Shown: one piece after another, positions 27,009-29,746 of the stretch
Numbering within the stretch: the first letter of the stretch is position 1
How the letters are laid out: each line of letters opens with the position of its first letter
NCBI GenBank assembly: GCA_003427395.1
Contig: BFEA01000298.1
Span: forward strand, 1,239,008-1,268,753
DNA: 29,746 bases
Direction of reading: 5' to 3'
From: Chara braunii
Taxonomy: Eukaryota > Streptophyta > Charophyceae > Charales > Characeae
Made by a program: the position numbers and the translations under genes
The notes under the pieces: model-generated
Databases searched by the model: none
What the model was told of the DNA's origin: nothing
The model's input: only the letters and a program-made list of their open reading frames with translations

Positions 27009-29384
27009 AGTGGAGGACCGACCCTGCTATATGCCGCTGGGCCTGGCTGAGCAGTCCTCAGTCTGCAACCGTTGGATCTGATGTCCGATCAATGGTCCTG
27101 ATAGCAGTCCTGGTCCTACGATCCTAGCCAAAAACGGTCTGCCTGGGTCCCTACTGGACGTCCAGGCAACCCTACTGATGCAGCAGGGTCCTGAGCACTG
27201 GGCTAGGCGCAAACAGACGAATGCCTGGTCCAGTCCCAGATGCGGACAGATCTGAACCTGACCTACAACGGCTGAAGCTGAAATCCACTGGTCCGAACAG
27301 GCATCTGCCTGTACGGACAAAAAGAAAAGTCCGACCCGACACATCTGAAACAGACAAAACCCAGCCTCAAACTCACGCAGCAAAAATAAATGAATAAATG
27401 CTGAATGGGACAAAGGATATGAGCCTAGGCCCAAAACATGACCGTGGCCCACCAAGTCATCCAGCCAAAGGGGCTGTGCAGCCTGAGGGGCGAGAAGGAA
27501 AATGTAGGGCCTGAAGGGCCTGTGTAGGAGCCCGTAGGATGTTACAAAGGGGAGACTGGTCAACATCAGGCAAAGCTGGTCAACGCTACATAAGGTCAGC
27601 CAGACCACTGGGAAAGGCATTCTGCCTTGCGCTGGCTTGATGCTAATGCTCCTACGCGAGGCTGCTGGAGTGTGATGCTGGCGCCAGATGCTGCTGGAGG
27701 GTGCCAGCCTAGAGGGAGATTATGTTGGTGCGCCCATAGCCACCATAGCCGTAGACTAGGTGAGGAGGATTGGTGAGGAGGAGGATCAGGGCTGTGAGAC
27801 TGATGGGAGTTGAGGGGAAGCTTACCTGGACTTACCTGGCGTTGACACGTGTGATCTGCTCGTCTCCACTAAGGTGAGGAAGTGCTGCGCCATCCTCCAT
27901 ATCTTATGGCTGATGTGGAAGGTGGATGAGCGCCCTGTAACGATCTGCACAGCGATACTGTCAGAGGACGTCAGAGGAGAACATGCATTGGTGAGGTGGC
28001 GATAAGGGAGAAGCCCGAAGTGAAAGTGGGAAAGGAGAGAGACATACATGATTAGTGGGACTCTCCTCCTCTTCTCTGTCTTCACTCTCCTCTACCTCTT
28101 TCTCTTGTGCTCTTCTGTGATGAGACAATGCTTCTGAATTGTGCATACAATCGAGATATGGACTTGTAATTGACTTCACAGACTTCATGATGTGTTCTGG
28201 GTTCAGACTTGTATTGCATTGCTGACTGGCTTCTCAACGAGACTGGGTTCATTACACATCATCACACAAGCACATACTTGTGCTGAGAAATTGCTGCGGA
28301 TTTGAGCGGCCATGTTCCTATCTGTATTAGTTGATAATTGTTTTGTTGTTTGCGTTTTGCCAATGTTTGACTTCATATTTGCATTTACAATTTTACATTG
28401 TTTCTTGGCTCCAGTTACTGGGTTGGCTTTGGGTGGGTTGCCATGGTAAAGAAAAAAAAAATATATCATGCATTCCAGGGTATATTGCTGGCCTCCTCGT
28501 GGTTTGCCAGCAGGTCAATGAACATCCTTCCAAAAGTATGGGAAGTTGGGAACCCTGCTGATTCTTCGCAGGGGACCTTCTGAAAAAGAGAACAGATCCA
28601 ATGAGTAGCACAAAGTGGGCCCCAATTTTTTTTTTCTGTGGAGGGGCACTTTTGGTTACCACGGCCTACCCTTTTTTATTTTTATTTTTTATTTTGTAAA
28701 TGTGTCGCATCACGTGCGTGCGCATGCGCTATGCTGCACACGTGATGTGTCGCATGTATGGTTAGCATGGATTATGTTTTTGACTGATGTTTGGTATATT
28801 TTGTTGAGACCAAGGGGGATAGTTGTGTGCCTTAATGAGAAATGGAGAGAGTACGGCGAGAGTATGACGGAGAGAGCATGGGGGTTGAGGATATCATCCA
28901 CAGATTTGGGGGTGTGGTTGGAGGTGGGACTCCAGAAAGGTGAGTGAATTGCATGGTCCTCACTGGTCTTCCGTGGGATTTCGTTTGTGTTTGGTGTGCG
29001 CAGCCCGAAACCTCTGCAGTTGGGCTTATCAGCAGAGGGCATGTGCTGTGGTTGTGAGTCCCATGGACTTCGCTTCAGGTGCACATTAGGAGAAAGGGCC
29101 TCAGGGCGCTTTATGGAGTATACCTATCATATCACACAAGGTTTCGTGTAGTGGCCAGTCAGTGTTCCCGCCTGATTTTCTGGGGCATTTTTGGACCTGG
29201 ACTCATACTCAGATAGCATTCATTTGCCATGCATGAGATTTCTATGGGTTGTTGTTTTTGGAGAATGCGAGAGTGTGGGTCAGGCCGCTGTACGTGGTAG
29301 TACTACTAACTAGCGCCAAAGGGTTGTCGGCGCGGTTGCAGGGATGATCTTTTGTCCTGCCTCTGGTGAGGAGGGGGTATTGTC
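27009..29384. other. No recognised gene
   Basis: About 2.4 kb with short open frames only; none shows a domain or motif I know. The 197-codon minus-strand frame at 27027-27620 crosses repetitive (C/A)AGTCC/GGTCC-rich DNA and looks accidental. Splice-donor-like CAGGTAAG occurs twice on the minus strand near 27820-27838. T-rich DNA occurs around 28625-28700, followed by two CACGTG words (28711-28716 and 28739-28744). Confidence 0.4.
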
Positions 29385-29746
29385 CATGGCAACCACGGAC
29401 CCGGACCCGGACATGTCTGGACTGAGGACCAGACATTTATCTGGACTGGTCCAGACGTCCGGTAAGCCGGACATGCACCGGACAACCGGACAGGACAGGA
29501 CCCGGACCATCCGGACCGGTACACCAGACACAAAAAATGTCCGGACCGGAAAAAAAAAAGAAATGAAAAAGAACCCATTAGTAGTAATAGTAGTGTAATA
29601 CTAGTAAAGGTTAAGTCGGCGTCCGGCCCAGACGGACCGGGCCAGACGAACGGGGGGGGGTCCGTCCGGCAAAACCAGACGAGCCAAAAAACATCCCAGG
29701 ATTTTTTTTATTTTTTTTTTGAAGATGGGGTTGGAGTGCGCTCGCT
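29385..29746. repeat. CCGGAC/GTCCGG-rich segment
   Basis: From 29396 to 29545 and again at 29615-29690, the words CCGGAC, GGACCGG and their reverse complements recur many times in both orientations, giving many small hairpins. No coding signal is seen. The window ends in T-rich DNA (29700-29720). Confidence 0.7.

Noticed and set aside
27027-27620. 197-codon minus-strand open frame
   Set aside because: No recognisable motif, and many Cys/Ser/Leu codons from a repetitive CAGTCC/GGTCC background.
28711-28744. Two inverted CACGTG words suggesting a G-box promoter
   Set aside because: No coding region or TATA box follows in either direction, so only the motif is noted.

Overview
This window is eukaryotic nuclear DNA made almost entirely of decayed transposable elements and low-complexity sequence. 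I find no intact host gene. The elements are a RepHel Helitron, two Ty3/gypsy LTR elements and a LINE tail. Around them lie long (GA)n/(CT)n and poly(A)/poly(T) tracts, a 250-base gap and several single N placeholders. The initiator-Met-type primer site, the gag with a Lys/Glu-rich coiled coil and the gypsy pol lineage look plant-like. A large streptophyte-alga genome such as Chara would fit, but that is recalled resemblance, not a test.

Layout. 250-5541 (-): Helitron replicase-helicase pseudogene, read from about 5541 down to 250, carrying a T-rich tandem repeat (2466-3060) and a fold-back element (2849-3005). 5835-8697 (+): 5'-truncated gypsy pol (copy 1), followed by an LTR-like region (8743 to about 9790). 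9790-11130: T-rich DNA, a 68-bp direct repeat and the gap. 11131-20447 (-): a nearly complete gypsy element (copy 2) with two 1.1-kb LTRs, primer site, leader, gag, protease, RT, RNase H, integrase and polypurine tract, disabled by frameshifts, stops and a small RT deletion. 20945-22619 (+): 5'-truncated LINE ORF2 tail. 22620-24900: non-coding DNA with a candidate hammerhead ribozyme (23411-23473, -) and a near-perfect 111-bp palindrome (24496-24606). 24905-26700: a third LTR-like promoter region with (CT)n and (GA)n tracts. 26700-29746: no recognised gene; the end is rich in CCGGAC.

The parts do not form one pathway; they are layers of insertions. The copy-2 integrase reading frame (602 codons) is the only long open frame left. 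The items most worth follow-up are the hammerhead motif, which has every core nucleotide and the short palindromic ACGCGU helix III I associate with Penelope-like elements; the two fold-back elements; and arrays of TGAC-core (W-box-like) motifs in gypsy regulatory DNA.
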